Counted from the first letter of the stretch, positions 11,689 to 23,713 are shown. The stretch: 64,000 nt of DNA from Ixodes scapularis (GCF_016920785.2 NW_024609846.1:112086831-112150830); one strand, 5' to 3'. The notes: generated by a model from the letters alone, not told the origin. Program-made: numbers and translations.

Positions 11689-12071
11689 GCGAAAATAATT
11701 TCAAAATTAATGATGGCGCTGTGGGCGACCGCCCAACGTCCACAGCGCCCATCCCGAGATCTGTGGTTCAGGAATATAATTTATTTATTTCCGTTTCTAT
11801 TTTTCACTTCTTTATAAAGGTTACCCTTCCCTGATGTGCCCTAGCTTTAAGCCGGTGTCCCACTGCTTATGCATCATACAAAAATCATTCTGCATACAGG
11901 TTCGAACGCGAGTTACCGCGAGATCCGCGCTTCGAATGGCGAAAGGCATTCGAAGCATGACGGTGAATTCAAGCAGAAACTTGGCACGCGGCATTCGAAC
12001 CACGGATATTCTGGTGACTCGTGTTTCCATTTGTATGATACATGAGCGGCGTGACCCCGGACTTGCGCTGC
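11689..12071. other. Weak inverted-repeat stretch, no gene
   Basis: The sequence around 11860-12050 shows imperfect self-complementarity: CATCATACAAAAA against CATTTGTATGATACATG, and several TTCGAATG motifs. This suggests a decayed MITE. No coding similarity. Confidence 0.35.
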
Positions 12072-12213
12072 ATTCACACGGGCGTTCCAATCGCAACCGC
12101 GAAGCGGATCCGCTCGTTTCCATCATCAACTGCGCGTGAATTCGTAAGTACTCCACCTTTAAACAAACGCCTTCGTAACCGCTTTGCGGATGCGTTTGCG
12201 TTCCGGTGTGAAT
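12072..12213. mobile_element. Small MITE-like inverted-repeat element
   Basis: The ends read ATTCACACGGGCGTTCC and, inverted from the right, ATTCACACCGGAACGC. Inner blocks CGCAACCGCGAAGCGG and CCGCTTTGCGGATGCG also pair. The unit is about 142 bp and non-coding. I see no convincing target duplication. Confidence 0.5.
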
Positions 12214-12829
12214 ATGGTGTTATGGTCCCTTCTATAGCAATCTACTCTTTTTTATGTTTTTTTTTTTTTTTTTTTACATTTCTGCGTGCGAAATACCCAG
12301 ACGAAAATCACTTGGTCACAAATATTTAAGAAACTACAGAACAAAATAAAGTTATTGTAAATGAGAAGGAGAAACCTTCCATGGCAAAATCGTCCAATGA
12401 CGCAGAGAATGTCGGTAATGATTAACCTTGCCTTTTATCATCGACAAGATGTCCTGACAAGAGAATATGTGATTGACGTCGCACTTTTGTTTACTGATCT
12501 TCGGACACGTAAGCTTTGAAGAGGCCATAAAAATACAATTTTTCTTTCAGATCCAATTTCTAGGCTAAACTCTCGGAACTCAACATCCAATTTCGGTGGA
12601 ACGTGTGTCAAATCAGTTTTCTAGCAAAAGCTTTTAGGTCGGTAAATTAATCAACCTATGCAAGCTTTTGGCTTCAACCCAAATCTCGAGCACTTTGCAC
12701 CGGACCGTCAACGATAACGTAACCAAATTAAGTGTTTTACCTGCAACTGCCCGAATGTTTTGCACGCCGACCACGGTGATGTAAACCCTACCGTGTTTAC
12801 ATCGCTAACTTTACATTTGTGTGTACTTT
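12214..12829. other. No recognised gene
   Basis: AT-rich sequence with a T run near 12254-12276. Nothing recognised. Confidence 0.4.
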
Positions 12830-13075
12830 CAAAAGGGATCGATGACCCAGTATATCAACGCACCGCAGCTCGGAAAACGGAGAGCGAAAGCTCGTGCCGT
12901 ACATCCGAGTGATCCTGGGTTCAATCCTCCAAGCCTACCCGTTTTGACCTGAATGAGCGTAGTCCTGGCATGCGGTCGTGTATCGAGACAGCGCGATGCA
13001 CGATGACTGCCGGCTAGCTGTTGTATCCCACTCGCTAAATGTTTCAGCCACAGCTGGAAGCTGAAGAGCTTTCCG
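12830..13075 (+). mobile_element. tRNA-derived SINE (Ruka-like), copy 1
   Basis: Aligns by eye with the SINE split at 50827/55515. Shared parts are the head with GAGAGCGAAAGCTCG (a long variable-arm-like hairpin, as in class II tRNAs), a B box GGGTTCAATCC, the body CTACCCGTTTTGACCTGAAT, CATGCGGTCGTGTAT and the tail CACTCGCTAAATG. The A-box region (TGACCCAGTATAT) is divergent. Non-coding; transposition would depend on a LINE. The Ruka assignment is from memory of tick SINEs, not a search. Confidence 0.7.
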
Positions 13076-13099
13076 CTCTCTAAACATAAACAACGCGAT

Positions 13100-13245
13100 T
13101 GCGTTTTGCCCACCTCGATCTGAATGAGCGTCATACAGGCGTATGGTCGGATATCACAGTCCAGCGTGATGCACGTTGCAGACCCCAAGCTAGGGGTTGT
13201 ACTATACACTCGCAAAAATTCCTCATCTACAGCTCGCACAACACA
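13100..13245 (+). mobile_element. SINE fragment, body and tail only
   Basis: Continues from GCCCACCTCGATCTGAATGA through a GTATGGTCGGATATCAC segment and GATGCACGTTGCAGACCCC to a TACACTCGCAAAAATT tail. It corresponds to the part of the SINE after the B box. It lies directly after copy 1 in the same orientation, so the pair may be a partial tandem duplication. Confidence 0.55.
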
Positions 13246-16200
13246 CGCCCATTGGAGCTGACTCGCAACTTCCCGCTGCCTAAGCATACAGACACCACAA
13301 TATTGTAATTTCACTCGTTTCTCGAGAGTACCCACGTTGTGCACCGTGATAAATGAAGGCCGCAGATCCCGGGATAATGAGTTTCAGTAGTCGCCAGACG
13401 AATCTCGCCGGACCGCGCGAGGGTAGGGAAATTAAGGCGCTCAACTACGCGCGGCATTCTCGGTCCACGGCTGGCCCCACTCCGTCTTTGCCTTCGGGAA
13501 AACCGTGGCGCGCCTTCGATAACGTCGTGAGCAAGGTCCAACTCAGGGGTCTTTGCATAGAACGGAAGGTGTGCTGCGAGGTAACGTGGCGAGCTCAGAC
13601 CCACGAAAGCGAGCGTTTGTTCCTAAGAAGGAAGAGGATAAAAGGGGGTGCCGTGAGTATAAGTGTATGATATAAGAATTCAGACGGGGTATCTTCACTC
13701 ATCCTGCATGTTTACAAGAAGGTTGGAACGAAAAAAAAAAATGGTCGACCAAGATTAAAAGAAAATTCAAAGGTGGAATCAAAGTCTCGTTTTGAAATGT
13801 CACTGAGGTCCTCAAAATAATTTCTTTATATTCTTCTGCATCCACAATTTTGGCAGCGTTTGCGCCGCAGGGTCTTGCTGAAAAAAGTATGCTTTAAGAG
13901 CACTAAGTTTTCGAAACCGCTTTTCGGAAAATGATGGGGTAGGGGATGCAGTGAGAGTCACACAAAAAAGCAAAAGGAAGCAAAAAGACAAACAAAACAA
14001 AAACGACCAACTTTTCGAGCAGACCCCATTCGCTACAGAATACTCTGAGCATGTATAAATTTATATAGTGAGTGAGTCTTTAGAGGTCACCACGAGCACT
14101 ACTGGAGGTTTTATCTTTTTTTTTTTTTAATTTCTAGCTGAACCAGCATTTTTTTGTCCGATTTATACCCAGACTTTTTCTTGATGAGCGAGAGTCAACG
14201 CAGCAACGCCCTGCCTACCTTTACTTCTGGCGGCAATTGTTCGACTGTGGTCGTGCTTTGAATACCCGCTAAAGCCCACGTGACCCGCCACCAAATCAGG
14301 ATACAGGGTTGTGACACTGGCTCTGGCTCTGCTCCTGCCAAACTACCTTGATAAAAGCGAACGAACCTTCTACAAACTCTGGTGAGCAAACTGACCATCG
14401 TACGTGCGCGGCTTCAGGAAAAGCCTTACGCATGACTCCTGCGAGTACAATGTGCGCGTGCATTCTTACTGCGCATAAGAAATTACCTTAAAATTGTGCA
14501 ATCATCGTGCTTTGAAATCATGTTTATTCTTCATCGCACTCTCAAATCATGTCTATTCTTTCAGAAGGACGGATATCCAAATCCCGTTTATTCTTAATCA
14601 AAATCTCAAATGACGGCTATTCTTTCGCCAGGATAGATTTGTGTGTATCTAGATGTTCTGAAGTTTCGATGCCTTGTGGGCTGAAACGTCGGCTCGTACA
14701 ACAGGCAATATTTTAACTATCTTCTAAAAACAAATAAATTTACATGAATTCGCTTGTGCACTACAGCTGTTGTGTTTATCAATGCGAGCATGTTACATTA
14801 AGGCTCGAGCAAATGTGCAAAAAAAAGAAGGCAAAAATCGCATAACACGCAAGATTAGGAGTGGCTACCTTTTCTCAAAGTTTCGGGCTTGAATTTTGTG
14901 AACCGGCGCGAAGACACCCCATCGCTATCACACTTTCAACAAGAAGACATGGCGGTCAAACGGACTGATTGGCCTGCGTCGTTTGTCAATCAAATTATGT
15001 TTTTGATTTTTTTTTCAAGTTCTTAATGGGGGTACACGACTTGGGAATGTTAATACGTCCAATATGAAAACTTCCGATCTACGTATGCCAGTTTTATAAT
15101 CAGAGCCATATTAGAATGTCGACTATAAACATTTATTTTCGCGGTGGGGGGAAATTTGGACTGCCAGTTTTACACTAGGAATTTAAAAATGATAGACTTC
15201 GCTTTGTAAATTGGGTGCCTTAATACACCATATTACAGTGAAGCTGTTTATGGCTAGGGTTTCGTGCATTTTTGGTGTGCGTCAACAAAAACTCAGAGCG
15301 GGATCGCACTGCCCTCTCTTTGTCGTCGTTTCCTTTCCTTTTGCCGGGTGGCGGTCCTATCGCGCGTGTCTAGTTTCCTTCGGCTCCTCGGGGTGGTGAT
15401 AGTCCTCCACATGTGTGTGCGTACTTTTCGTCACGATGACCTCCAATCAAGACAATAAATGTGTTCGTACATTTGTTCAAAATTCCTTGTCACGTCTGTG
15501 TCGTGTGCTAAAAAGAGCTTCGCTGGCCATCCACCTTCACGGAGCGGAATGGCTCTGGAGTTTTAGTCAGTGATTCCCCCTTAACGTCCGTGAGAACTTG
15601 TTCACGTTTCAGTCACGAAGCTGTGCTGGTGTTTATGTTTACGGTCCAAACCTAAAGTATTCGAATGATGGAAAACCGTGACGTTTACGTACGTTACGTC
15701 GAGATACGACTGCAAGTTACTGGGTCACTCGTGCTTCACATGCCACGTCCCGAGCCACTCCTTGAACTGATTGCCTCGCCAAGTATGCCAAACATCAGTG
15801 TGTCGGTCTTTCGGCCGTATCTCGGCGTAAATACCCGCTACTACCTTTGGGTGCAGTCAGACCAGCGCCTCCTCAAACGCTAAAGCTTGTAGATTTATAA
15901 AATTGTATAAGCACCTCCTCCTTGCTATACTGTCTTTTAGGCACTGTGAGGTAATTTGAATAAGTTAAAAAAATAACGTGCATCACAAACAAAATGCTAA
16001 AACAGCGAAGCTTTCCAATATATGCTGATTCAGCCTCTTCATACAAATGCATAGAGATAAATGCCGTTAGCTACAGAAAACTAGCCCCATAATTTATTGT
16101 AAATTCAGGAAAATCGATTATAAATTTTGTACTAGAAAACAGCAAGCACTTGAGCCTTGACATCTAGTCCAAACCGCTAGCGCTGCATTTCGGTGAATTT

Positions 16201-16546
16201 CGACGCATTTCGGTGCTACAAACGTAAAAAAACTAGGTCGTCCACATATAAGTGCGAAACTATGTATTCAAATGACTTAGCGAAATAATATTGTATCTGA
16301 AGATAATTATTATTGCATCTGAAAAGTTTTTCATAGTGGGAAAACTTCTCGCAGTGGAAACTCCAAACCATTCGTGCATCTTAATATTCAATCAACTGAG
16401 ACATTAGCTCATGAATTACGTTTCATTACTAACTTCCTGACTGCCATATTTTCATAACGTTGTAATTGTAAATGCAATTTTTGCATTGCATTTCTGACGT
16501 TACTGTATCTCTCGCTATTTATCTCTGCTTCCTGCTTGTGCTAAAG
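13246..16546. other. No recognised gene over about 3.3 kb
   Basis: GC-richer sequence at 13340-13640 contains a TATA-like GGATAAAAGG near 13636 but no recognisable product. The rest is AT-rich with homopolymers. A short tandem repeat lies at 14535-14640. This is plausible intron or intergenic sequence. Confidence 0.4.
14535..14640. repeat. Short degenerate tandem repeat (about 40 bp unit)
   Basis: CTCAAATCATGTCTATTCTTT-like units recur two to three times (CTCAAATGACGGCTATTCTTTC). It is a minor local duplication. Confidence 0.5.
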
Positions 16547-16715
16547 GGTGCAGACACACTCGATGCGGTCTCCCTTGTGTTGCGTTCCATAAACATGGCC
16601 TAGAGGTTCCCGAAAACTTGTTTGTCCATGCAGTGTCAACGAATCTCTTCTGGACAATTAACATCGCCGTAGGCTTAGCAGCTCTGATGGCAGCGTTTTC
16701 GGTGATCAATATCAA
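16547..16715 (+). CDS. Internal exon, possibly N-terminal region of a DEG/ENaC-type sodium channel
   Basis: A pyrimidine-rich stretch (16500-16545) ends in AG; the next 169 nt are open in one frame and end at AA|GTATGT, a good splice donor. From 16549 the frame reads CRHTRCGLPCVAFHKHGLEV and ends with NLFWTINIAVGLAALMAAF, a hydrophobic helix-like segment. An HG pair, then an FW pair just before the first membrane helix, is the pattern of DEG/ENaC amiloride-sensitive channels, cell-surface sodium channels. Spacing is 21 residues, slightly long for the family. The other two frames contain stops. No neighbouring exons were identified, so gene identity is tentative; it could be another membrane protein or a chance frame. 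Confidence 0.4.
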
Positions 16716-17839
16716 GTATGTTAAAATGTGCCTTAATACAGGGTTCGTTCATTGAAAGATTGTTTTTCGGGATGAATATAACGAAGCTGAAGCCTCTTGC
16801 CATCATGTTTATGGACTAGTAGAGTAATTTTGTATCAAAACTGTTGTTGCCAGCTTAGCGGTTTTCCCTCTAACTTCAGCTGTGTTGAGAGTTGTCTGGT
16901 GGAATAACTTTTTCCTTGGATGCTGTGGGTTTTTGGGGAAATTTTCTATTGATTTCGCTTATTCCCCGTGGTCGAGGCTGTTTTTTTTTGTTTTTTTTTT
17001 TAATGTTCTCCATCATGAGTGGCTTAGTTATTTGATAGGCAGATTCATAGGGTAGTCACATTACTTAATCGTTGAAAAATTAAAAAGGGACCCCTCATAT
17101 CACTAATTACAGGGTCGCTTCCATACCTGCCGACGTAATGCACATGTTTTGCAGAAAGTTTTGTTCTCAAATAGCGGCATCTGGGTAGTCTTATGATACA
17201 TCTGACTTTCAGTAGCTAAGTCACAAAGTTCTGGGTTCCACAGCCCCCTCCTTCTTTTTTTGTCTTTATTTTTTGAAGTGACAGTTGGGCCCAAAACTTA
17301 AAGATATATCTACTGGAAGTTACTAGTGCTATCAGACGATCCAGATATCGCTACTGGAGAACAAAACTATCTGAAAAACGTGCGGTTGACGTCCGCATGG
17401 CATGGCACCACCCCTAGAATCCGCAGTAACAGATCACTTGAATGTGTATTCCTCACACCAAATCGTGATGAAGCAGGGGACATTTTTCTGTGAAAACATA
17501 GTCTTAAAATACAAAAAAGAGGGCGTGCGAGGGTGTGATAGTTAATTGTTTTCTGTCACAGCCGAGAACGGGGTGAGGAAAGGAGACTGAAGTCGAAGAA
17601 ATTTACACAGGTGGGAACGCCGCAGTCGAAGAAAATGAAACAAGAGGGTTTATTGGTGACATGAGCGACCAAAAGTGTCGCTTTGGCCGGCATTCAAAGG
17701 TTGGCCAAACGCTCACTACCATGTCTTTTTTTTTTAACAATTCTGAGTGAGACAATGTTTTATTTATCAGAATAAAAAAAAAGGGGGGGGGGGGGAGGGA
17801 CTATCCGCAACCTTTGACCTTTTCTAAGCAGAATTATTG
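16716..17839. other. No recognised gene; intron-like
   Basis: AT-rich sequence, poly-T runs near 16980-17003, and a G run at about 17785-17795. Nothing recognised. Confidence 0.4.
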
Positions 17840-17847
17840 ATCGTAAC

Positions 17848-18173
17848 TAGGGCTGGGCACATGATCGATTAATGTTTTACTCTCGATTAATTTTTTTAGT
17901 CGGTTAATTGGCTAAATATTTGAGAAACAAGAAAAGTAAAAATTCAACCTCTTCACTATTGACTATTCTTAACAACAAATCAAGGATCATTTAAAAACCA
18001 AAATTGCAACATTGCGCCATTTATCACATATTCAACAAAGAACCAACATGTAAATCTGGCTTCTTTTTTAGACTATTATGCACGGAAGTAAACGATACCA
18101 ATTAATCGAATAATTAATCGATGAAAGGGTGGCGATAAATCGGGTTAAAATGTTTAACCGACACCAAGCCCTA
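17848..18173. mobile_element. hAT-like MITE, 326 bp
   Basis: The ends are TAGGGCTGGGCA on the left and TAGGGCTTGGTG on the inverted right end. Flanks ATCGTAAC (17840-17847) and GTCGTAAC (18174-18181) match at 7 of 8 positions, fitting an 8-bp hAT target duplication. Subterminal ATCGATTAAT and TTAATCGAATAATTAATCGA motifs recur at both ends. No coding potential. Confidence 0.75.
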
Positions 18174-18180
18174 GTCGTAA

Positions 18181-18361
18181 CAGGCCCTTTTCAAAAGTCC
18201 GCGCATACGCCTGTCCGCCATTGCTTGCTCAGATACTCCGAGCTCGTATTGGACACGAGGTCTACGTCAGCGCTCGGTGAGAACTCAGAGCCAATCACGC
18301 GCTTTGTGAGCAAGAAATGGTGACCGCCAATGTTGCTAGATGGATTTTTGAATAGGGCCTA
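18181..18361. mobile_element. Small MITE, 181 bp
   Basis: The terminal inverted repeats are CAGGCCCTTTTCAAAAGTCC and, inverted from the right, TAGGCCCTATTCAAAAATCC (17 of 20 match). It directly follows the hAT-like MITE. Internal sequence is non-coding. No clear target duplication. Confidence 0.55.
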
Positions 18362-18653
18362 ACGGAAGTAACAACAATATCAGACTGTCAACTTTCATAG
18401 TGTAATTTTAGGAATGCGATGACTCCTAGCTTTTGTGGTCCTATTTGCACACAGCATTGTACTTAGTTCTCATCTGATAATAGGTAGTCAAGATTACAAC
18501 TCGTGACGTCACAGCGAAGCAAATCCTTTCCGTGACATCAAAAATAGAAAGCATGTGTGCCACCGAAACATTTCGGCGGTAATAGTCTTTCGATGAAAAA
18601 ATACAACATTCTATAGCCTTACGATCATCTGGTGGGCTAGTTGGTTGATCATA

Positions 18654-18752
18654 TTGTTGAATTAACAGCGCAAAAAACGACAAGGAAGGATAGACAAGGG
18701 ACAGCGCTCTATCCTGTCTCCCTTGTCGTATTTGCGCTGTTAATTCAACAAG
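18654..18752. repeat. Long hairpin, about 32-bp arms
   Basis: The left arm TTGTTGAATTAACAGCGCAA continues with a 12-nt stretch ending GACAAGG (18654-18685), and an inverted right arm lies at 18721-18752. Inside, GGATAGA and TCTATCC pair as well, so nearly the whole 99 bp folds. Similar AACAGCGCAAA and GACA...AGCGCT motifs occur at 63690-63750, so this is a dispersed family. Confidence 0.8.
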
Positions 18753-19589
18753 ATTTTATTGATTGTTAATTCAATTCTTTATAGTGTTTATCGGCTAATT
18801 AGTCAATCAATTTCATTATTGTCATTCGTGCCTCTTCTTAATTCAGCTGTTTTTTATTGTTGAGTTGTCAAAACTGATAATAAAAATGTGTTTTTTATTG
18901 GGAAGCGAGCTTGGCTGTGATGTTTGTGTATGATATATTCCTGTATGTTGAATATCAGTCTCTCATTTCGCACAGCCTTTCTCTGCAGTGCAGCACATGT
19001 ACTGTGAAAAATTTACTGGATCAAATAACCTTGGGTTCTGCCCAAAGATCTGGGCACACATGACTGACAAGCATATACCTTGACAAAACTGTTTTTTTTT
19101 TTCTTTTCAAATAGTAGTAAAAGTATATGAATGACGCTTTGACTGCTGTCTCTTTTCTTTATAGGGCCATATATCTTTTTGTTATATCAAACTTTATTTG
19201 TTAGAAAGCAAACATAAACAGCCTTGTAGAGCAACTGAGCTGCACATGACTCTTTGAATAAGACTTCTGTCGTTTGAGCGCTCTCCAACAATGAAAAACA
19301 TCGTCTCATGTATAGCAGAAAAGCTATACAAGGCTGTATGTAATTGCTTTCTATAAAAATTTATAGAGCAGAGAAATGTAAAGCCCTATAATGAAGAGAC
19401 ACAACGTTGGTTCATTAGATGTGACGGTTCGGGTATACCAATTATAAAAGTTACAGATAAAAAAAAAACTTTAGCAAAGCTGTAATGCAGAAACTTCAAA
19501 TGTGCTCACATAAAGGTGTAATGCTGTAACAACACCTATCAAGAGGTGTTAGCTATTGGCATTCGATAAAAGGCCTGTAACACCCATAT
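18753..19589. other. No recognised gene
   Basis: AT-rich, with partial self-similarity of TATAGAGC/CTTTATAGGGC-type segments near 19150-19400. Nothing recognised. Confidence 0.4.
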
Positions 19590-20420
19590 AGATTTTTTAA
19601 AGATTTCTGTGCGGGACCACTTCAACCATTTAACGACTGCACGCATTATACCTGCGTGGACCGCTTCGCGCGGTGGCCCAACGCAATACCTATCAAGTCC
19701 ATGACAGCAAAGACCGTAACACGAGTTTTCTTCTTCATGTGGATTACCCGCTTCGGAATACCGACCACTATCAAAACGTACCGAAAAAGACAATCTGAGT
19801 CACGCTGTTCGAAAATCTATCGCGACTTCTTGCCACGAAGCATACCCATACAAGATGCTATCACCCCGTCTCGAACGCAATAGTGGAAAGGTTTCACAGA
19901 CAGATGAAGACAAGTTGGAAGACCCGAGGTACAGTCGCACCATAGAAGGAGACACTGCCGCTCGTCATGCTGGAAATATGCACCACTTTTAAAAGTGACC
20001 TGAGATGCGGCATGGCAGAAATGGTGTATAGTGCGCCTCTTGGCATTCCTGGGGAATTTATAACACCAACTGTTATGTTAGGACGTCAATGATTGAGACC
20101 AGAACCATGGCCATTCCATAAGCGTTGTGCCCGAGATCCTGCTTCGATCTCTCGAGCTCCCCCAACACTTCTTATTTATTTACGAGTGCGTATGTCAGGA
20201 ACATCACACCAACATCACCCTCCGACGCCACAAATGCCGAGAATTACGCAAGCCGCCTACGTTCCTCATTTGAGAAACTGCGACCTACACCCACGCGCCA
20301 GTGCAACTCGCGCAATCTGTTCCTCGACCCAGAACTGTCGCACTGTACAGATGCATGTTCATCCGTAAAAAGACACCGTGAAAAAACTGCTTCAGAATTT
20401 TTACGAAAGATCGTCTAAAA
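19590..20420 (+). pseudogene. Ty3/gypsy integrase relic
   Basis: Degenerate pieces of a gypsy integrase, which would insert element cDNA into chromosomes. About 19651-19720 reads YTCVDRFARWPNAIPI (first catalytic Asp in the VDRF block) followed by FFFMWITRFGIPT. About 19880-20095 in another frame reads NAIVERFHRQMKTSW (catalytic Glu region) and DLRCGMAEMVYSAPLGIPGE. About 20240-20400 reads YASRLRSSFEKLRPTPT and LDPELSHCTDACSSV, the usual segment after the integrase core. The second catalytic Asp block (normally TDRG) reads KTYRKRQ, and several frame changes and stops separate the pieces. It is dead, and not obviously from the same copy as the pol relic at 1-1966, which lies on the opposite strand. 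Confidence 0.88.
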
Positions 20421-21330
20421 TATTAAATTGGAGCGGTGCAACGATATTCACTCGGAATGTTTTTAACTTCACACGAGCTTACTGACACTATACTCCGTTC
20501 ACCCCTAGAGGTACCTTGAGGAGGCTTTTGAGATCGCCTAAATATGGTCAGAACTCACGCTGTGCGCTCTAAACGTCCTAGAAATCCATAAATCCTAACG
20601 ATGCGCGGCCGATTTCCTTATTAAAAGTCAATCAAAAATCGAAATTATCTTCGGCGATGGGAGGAGCCTTGTGTAGGTAGACAGGACGGCATGTGACTAA
20701 TGAAAATCCGACATTTTGTTGAGAGTGCGAACGCTGTTATTACAAAACGTGTATGACTTGTAGATGATAGAAGCAAGTAAGACTAGTAGAAAAATGTTAA
20801 TTTCTCGCGAGGAAGGAATCTAATTCTGCAATAACCGTCTCAAAAACAACAATCTATAATATTTTCTCTTCTTATTTTTTTTTTTTTTTTTTCTGTTGGA
20901 GTGATGAGCCCGATTGTCAGCTCTCGAGCGCTGGAGCGCTCGCTCACTGTGTTGAGACGTAGTCCGGGCTGTATGGGCAACGAGCCCCGCGCATTCGAGA
21001 TATTATTCCGCGGTGCCACCGGTCGGAGGCGCGAGGATCCTTCGTTTGCTATTAACTGACGGTGGTTCTGGTTTCGGAATGTGAACTTCCCGTCGCCGGA
21101 GATGAAATCGATGTGTTCCCATTTTTTATTGCTTTTTCAATAGGCAAATCGTTCGCGTATCGTCTTGATTTATGGATTTCTAGGCGGCTTACAGCCAGCA
21201 GAGTAAGTGATCGCCATATCTAGGCGATCTCAGACCCCCTCATGTTTCAAAAGTAGCGCAAGGTCCGTGGATGCACGAGGCACGTGCACCGTACAAAACT
21301 TTAAAGATCACGGCTGGAGTGTACTAGAGA
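20421..21330. other. No recognised gene
   Basis: Contains a poly-T run at about 20876-20893 followed by a GC-richer stretch (20895-21090) with no recognised product. It might be LTR or leader sequence linked to the gypsy relic, but no second copy is available for comparison. Confidence 0.3.
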
Positions 21331-22609
21331 GTGCTATTTTGGTACCTCCGCATGTGACAAAAAAAAAAAGAACGGCTAATCCAAGCCACTTCACTCGTAG
21401 CGCCCTCTAGGGCGCTACAAGCGAAATGGGTTTTTTTAGCCGCTTTTTATGAAAAACACGTTTCGTTCCGACGCCAAGCTTGACCGGCACACTGGATGGA
21501 AACGATAGAACGCCGGACTATGTTTTTTATTGAACCTACACGTCAGCCGTCACGTACATAAAGTCACCGGGACCTCACTTGTCGTCACAACGCCATGCGA
21601 TATCAGGACGACACCTTGATTTCAACGTCGACTTCGACGTTGACAACGTGCGTTACACGACATCAAGGCTGGGTTCTGACGTCATATTTTGTTGACAACG
21701 ACGACGATGTCAACGTTGACGTTGATCACGTCGACAACAACGTCGCGGGACGTCAAGATGACGGCGTCCTTGCCAATGCAATGTCATAAGGACGCTTGGT
21801 GTCGGTTCGTTGACGTCGTTGTCGACATGACGGAACTAGACGTCACGAAGACGTCCCGACAGCTTCACGACGTCGACGTCATCGTTGACGACGTTACACG
21901 ACGTCATGATTTCGTCGTGACTGCGCGTCGACATTGATGCTAGCGAAGGCGACGACGTTACACGCCGTCAAGGCTTCGTCGTGACATTGACGTTCACGAT
22001 TACGTCAGGACGACGTTAACGTGACGTCATAGCGATGTTTGACGTTGCGTGGGGCGTCGACGTTAACGTCGGCATCGACGTCCACGTCGTCCTCGATGTG
22101 GCGCGACGTCATGACCGCGTTACAACGGAGTCTTTGGTGTCGCGTAACGGCGTCGTCTTTAACGCGACGCTATGTCACGCCCGCGGCACAACGGCGACTT
22201 GATGTCGCGTAGCGGCGTCGTCCTCACCGCGACGTCACAACCGCGTTACAACGGCGACTTGAGGTCGCCCGGTGTCGTCGTCCTCGACGCGACGAAATGT
22301 TACGACGGCCTTCCGACAGCATCTTGGCATCGCGTAACGCCGTCGACAATGACGTCGTGGCGTCGTCGTGTCGTGGTGCTTTGACGTTCCCTCTGACGTC
22401 AAAATCATAAAAAATACAATATAGCCCCTGAGGGGCTATATTGCCATAGGGCCTTGACCTGTGTCTTTGCTTAATCGCAGCGAAGGTGGCGCTGCGATCA
22501 AAGTGGCTTGGTTCCATCTGATCGCTTTCCACATTTTGAGGTACAACTGAAAGAACGAGCGGCGCCTATAGCTCGTCCCACTAGAAGGGACGAGTGGGGC
22601 CACCAGAGT
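21331..22609. repeat. 1.28-kb duplicated unit, copy 1, GACGTC-rich
   Basis: Starts GTGCTATTTTGGTACCTCCG and is repeated from 22610 (GTGCTATTTAGGTACCTCCG), a spacing of 1279 bp. Order of parts: a hairpin around GCGCCCTCTAGGGCGC, a segment AACGCCGGACTATG, about 800 bp of ACGTC/GACGT-rich sequence (21580-22400), a perfect 23-bp palindrome at 22420-22442, and GCAGCGAAGGTGGCGCTG. CpG is dense and several TGACGTCA sites occur. Open frames inside are by-products of the short-period composition. It may be a transposon or satellite-like duplication. Confidence 0.8.
22420..22442. repeat. Perfect hairpin at a GGGGCTATAT motif
   Basis: Two 11-nt arms (ATATAGCCCCT and its inverse) around one G. The same GGGCTATAT motif in unit copy 2 is the 9-bp target of the MULE-like insertion. 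Confidence 0.9.
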
Positions 22610-23713
22610 GCTATTTAGGTACCTCCGCATGCGGAAAAAACAAGCCACTTCGCTCGTAGCGCCCGAGAGGGCGCTACGAGCGATATGGCTTGGATTGGCC
22701 GTTTTCTTTTTTATAAAAAACGCGCTTCGTTTTAAACCCAAGCTCGACCGGCACACTGGTCAAGGTCATAGAAACACTAGAACGCCGGACTATATTTTTA
22801 TACAAACTAGACGTCAGTCGTCACGTACCTGTCACCGCGACCTGACTTGCTGTCACAACGCCATTCGACATCACGACGACGCCTTCACGTCAACGTCGTC
22901 ATCGACGTTGACAACGTGCGTTACACGACATCAAGACTGCGTTCTGACGTCATACTGCAGTGACAAGGACGACGATGTCAACGTTGACGTTGATGAAGAC
23001 GACGACAACGTCTCGGGACGTCAAGATGACGGCGTCCTTGTCAATGTGACGTCATAAGGGCGCTTAATGTCAGTTCGTCGACGTAGCTGTCGACATGACG
23101 CAACTCGGCGTCACGAAGACGTCCCGACAACTTCAGGACATCGACGTTGACGTCATCATCGACGACGTTACACGACTTCAAGACTTCGTCGTGGCTGCGC
23201 GTCGACGTTGATGCTGCCGAAGGTGACGACGTTACACGCTGTCAAGACTTCGTTGTGACGGTGTCGTTAACGATGACGTCAAGACGACGTTAACGTGACG
23301 TCATAGCGATGTTTAACGTTGCGTGGGGCATCGACGACCACGTCCATGTCGTCCTCGACGCGGCGCGCGACGTAATGACCGCGTTGCAACGGCGACTTGA
23401 TGTCGCGTAATGGCGTCGTCCTCAACGCGACTTGATGTCACGACCGCGTCACAACGGCGACTTGATGTCGCGTAACGGCTTTGTCCTCAACGCGATGTCA
23501 CGACTGCGTTACAACGGCGACTTGATGTCGCGAAAAGGCGTCATCCTTGACGCGACGGGATGTCGCGACAGCCTTACGACACCATCTTGGTGTCGCGTAA
23601 CGCTGTAGTCGACGATCACGTCGTGGCGTCGTCGTAACGTCACGGCGTCGTGTCGTGATGCTTTGACGTTACCTCTGACGTCAAAATTATAAAAGAGTGC
23701 ATTGGGGCTATAT
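22610..23713. repeat. 1.28-kb duplicated unit, copy 2 (first part), interrupted
   Basis: Matches copy 1 in order: start motif, hairpin, AACGCCGGACTAT, a GACGTC-rich array at 22840-23690, then GGGGCTATAT. There it is cut by the MULE-like element and resumes at 28185 (GGGCTATATTGTCC, GCAGCGAAGGTGGCGCTG, GTGGCTTGG). It is cut again at 28276 by two hAT-like elements and finishes at about 29202-29262 (TTATCGCTTTCCACATTTTG, then TGCAACTGAAAG). Copy 1 serves as the uninterrupted reference. Confidence 0.8.
22653..22684. repeat. Perfect 14-bp-stem hairpin
   Basis: Stem CGCTCGTAGCGCCC with its exact inverse, and a GAGA loop. A weaker equivalent lies in unit copy 1 at about 21389-21416. Confidence 0.9.

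Noticed and set aside
21595..23057. Several open frames rich in Asp, Val and Thr in the GACGTC blocks
   Set aside because: They arise from the short-period ACGTC composition, occur in several frames and both strands, and lack codon-like constraint.
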